Source of the DNA: Candidatus Omnitrophota bacterium
GTDB taxonomy: Bacteria > Omnitrophota > Gorgyraeia > DTHP01
DNA: 7,491 bases
Direction: 5' to 3'
Assembly: GCA_023818555.1 (NCBI GenBank)
Contig: JAMWCG010000044.1
Location: 1 to 7,491 of the forward strand
The notes below the pieces were generated by a model. The model saw only the letters and a list, made by a program, of their open reading frames with translations. It had not been told where the DNA came from and searched no databases. Both the position numbers and the translations under genes were made by a program. Shown here one piece after another: positions 7,491 to 7,491 of this stretch (position 1 is the stretch's first letter; the number at the start of each line of letters is the position of its first letter).

Positions 7491-7491
7491 A

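Overview
The window is AT-rich bacterial DNA. Hand-counted 60-base rows outside one gene run about 30-40% GC. Every gene I accept lies on the minus strand, so transcription runs from high to low coordinates. The TatA, the envelope FMN-binding protein and the strong Shine-Dalgarno (SD) sites fit an uncultured, probably anaerobic, low-GC diderm bacterium. No marker here fixes the phylum; a candidate phylum such as Omnitrophota is only a guess.

Region 1 (7491 to about 2037) is a tightly packed molybdenum-cofactor (Moco) cluster. In transcription order it holds: the tail of an upstream gene (possibly mobA); moaA; a small decayed or unrecognised reading frame; a MOT1-family molybdate transporter; moaC; a secreted FMN-binding protein; a class I isoprenoid-synthase-like protein; a MOSC-domain protein; mogA; and tatA. 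From moaC to mogA each gene overlaps the next by 8-31 nt, so these five are almost certainly one translationally coupled unit. Functionally the cluster covers molybdate uptake (MOT1), GTP to cPMP (MoaA, MoaC), MPT adenylation (MogA), a probable Moco or sulfur handling step (MOSC) and export of folded Moco enzymes (TatA). MoaD, MoaE and MoeA are not in the window.

Region 2 (2036 to 1841) is an intergenic leader with a near-consensus sigma70 promoter directed at pyrG. Region 3 (1840 to 1) is a pyrimidine unit: complete pyrG, then the 5' end of carA, joined by an ATGA stop/start overlap.

The most unusual content is the pair inside the Moco operon. One member is an exported protein with the DxxTGAT flavinylation motif; the other is a divergent isoprenyl-diphosphate-synthase-like protein with a DNxxD first metal motif. 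Flavinylated proteins and polyprenyl synthases also co-occur in flavin-based extracytosolic electron-transfer loci, so this may be a small redox module tied to a Moco enzyme. The second point of interest is the MOT1 gene. It is richer in GC than its neighbours, has no visible SD, and sits just after a short open frame that looks like the wreck of a former gene, suggesting acquisition by transfer.
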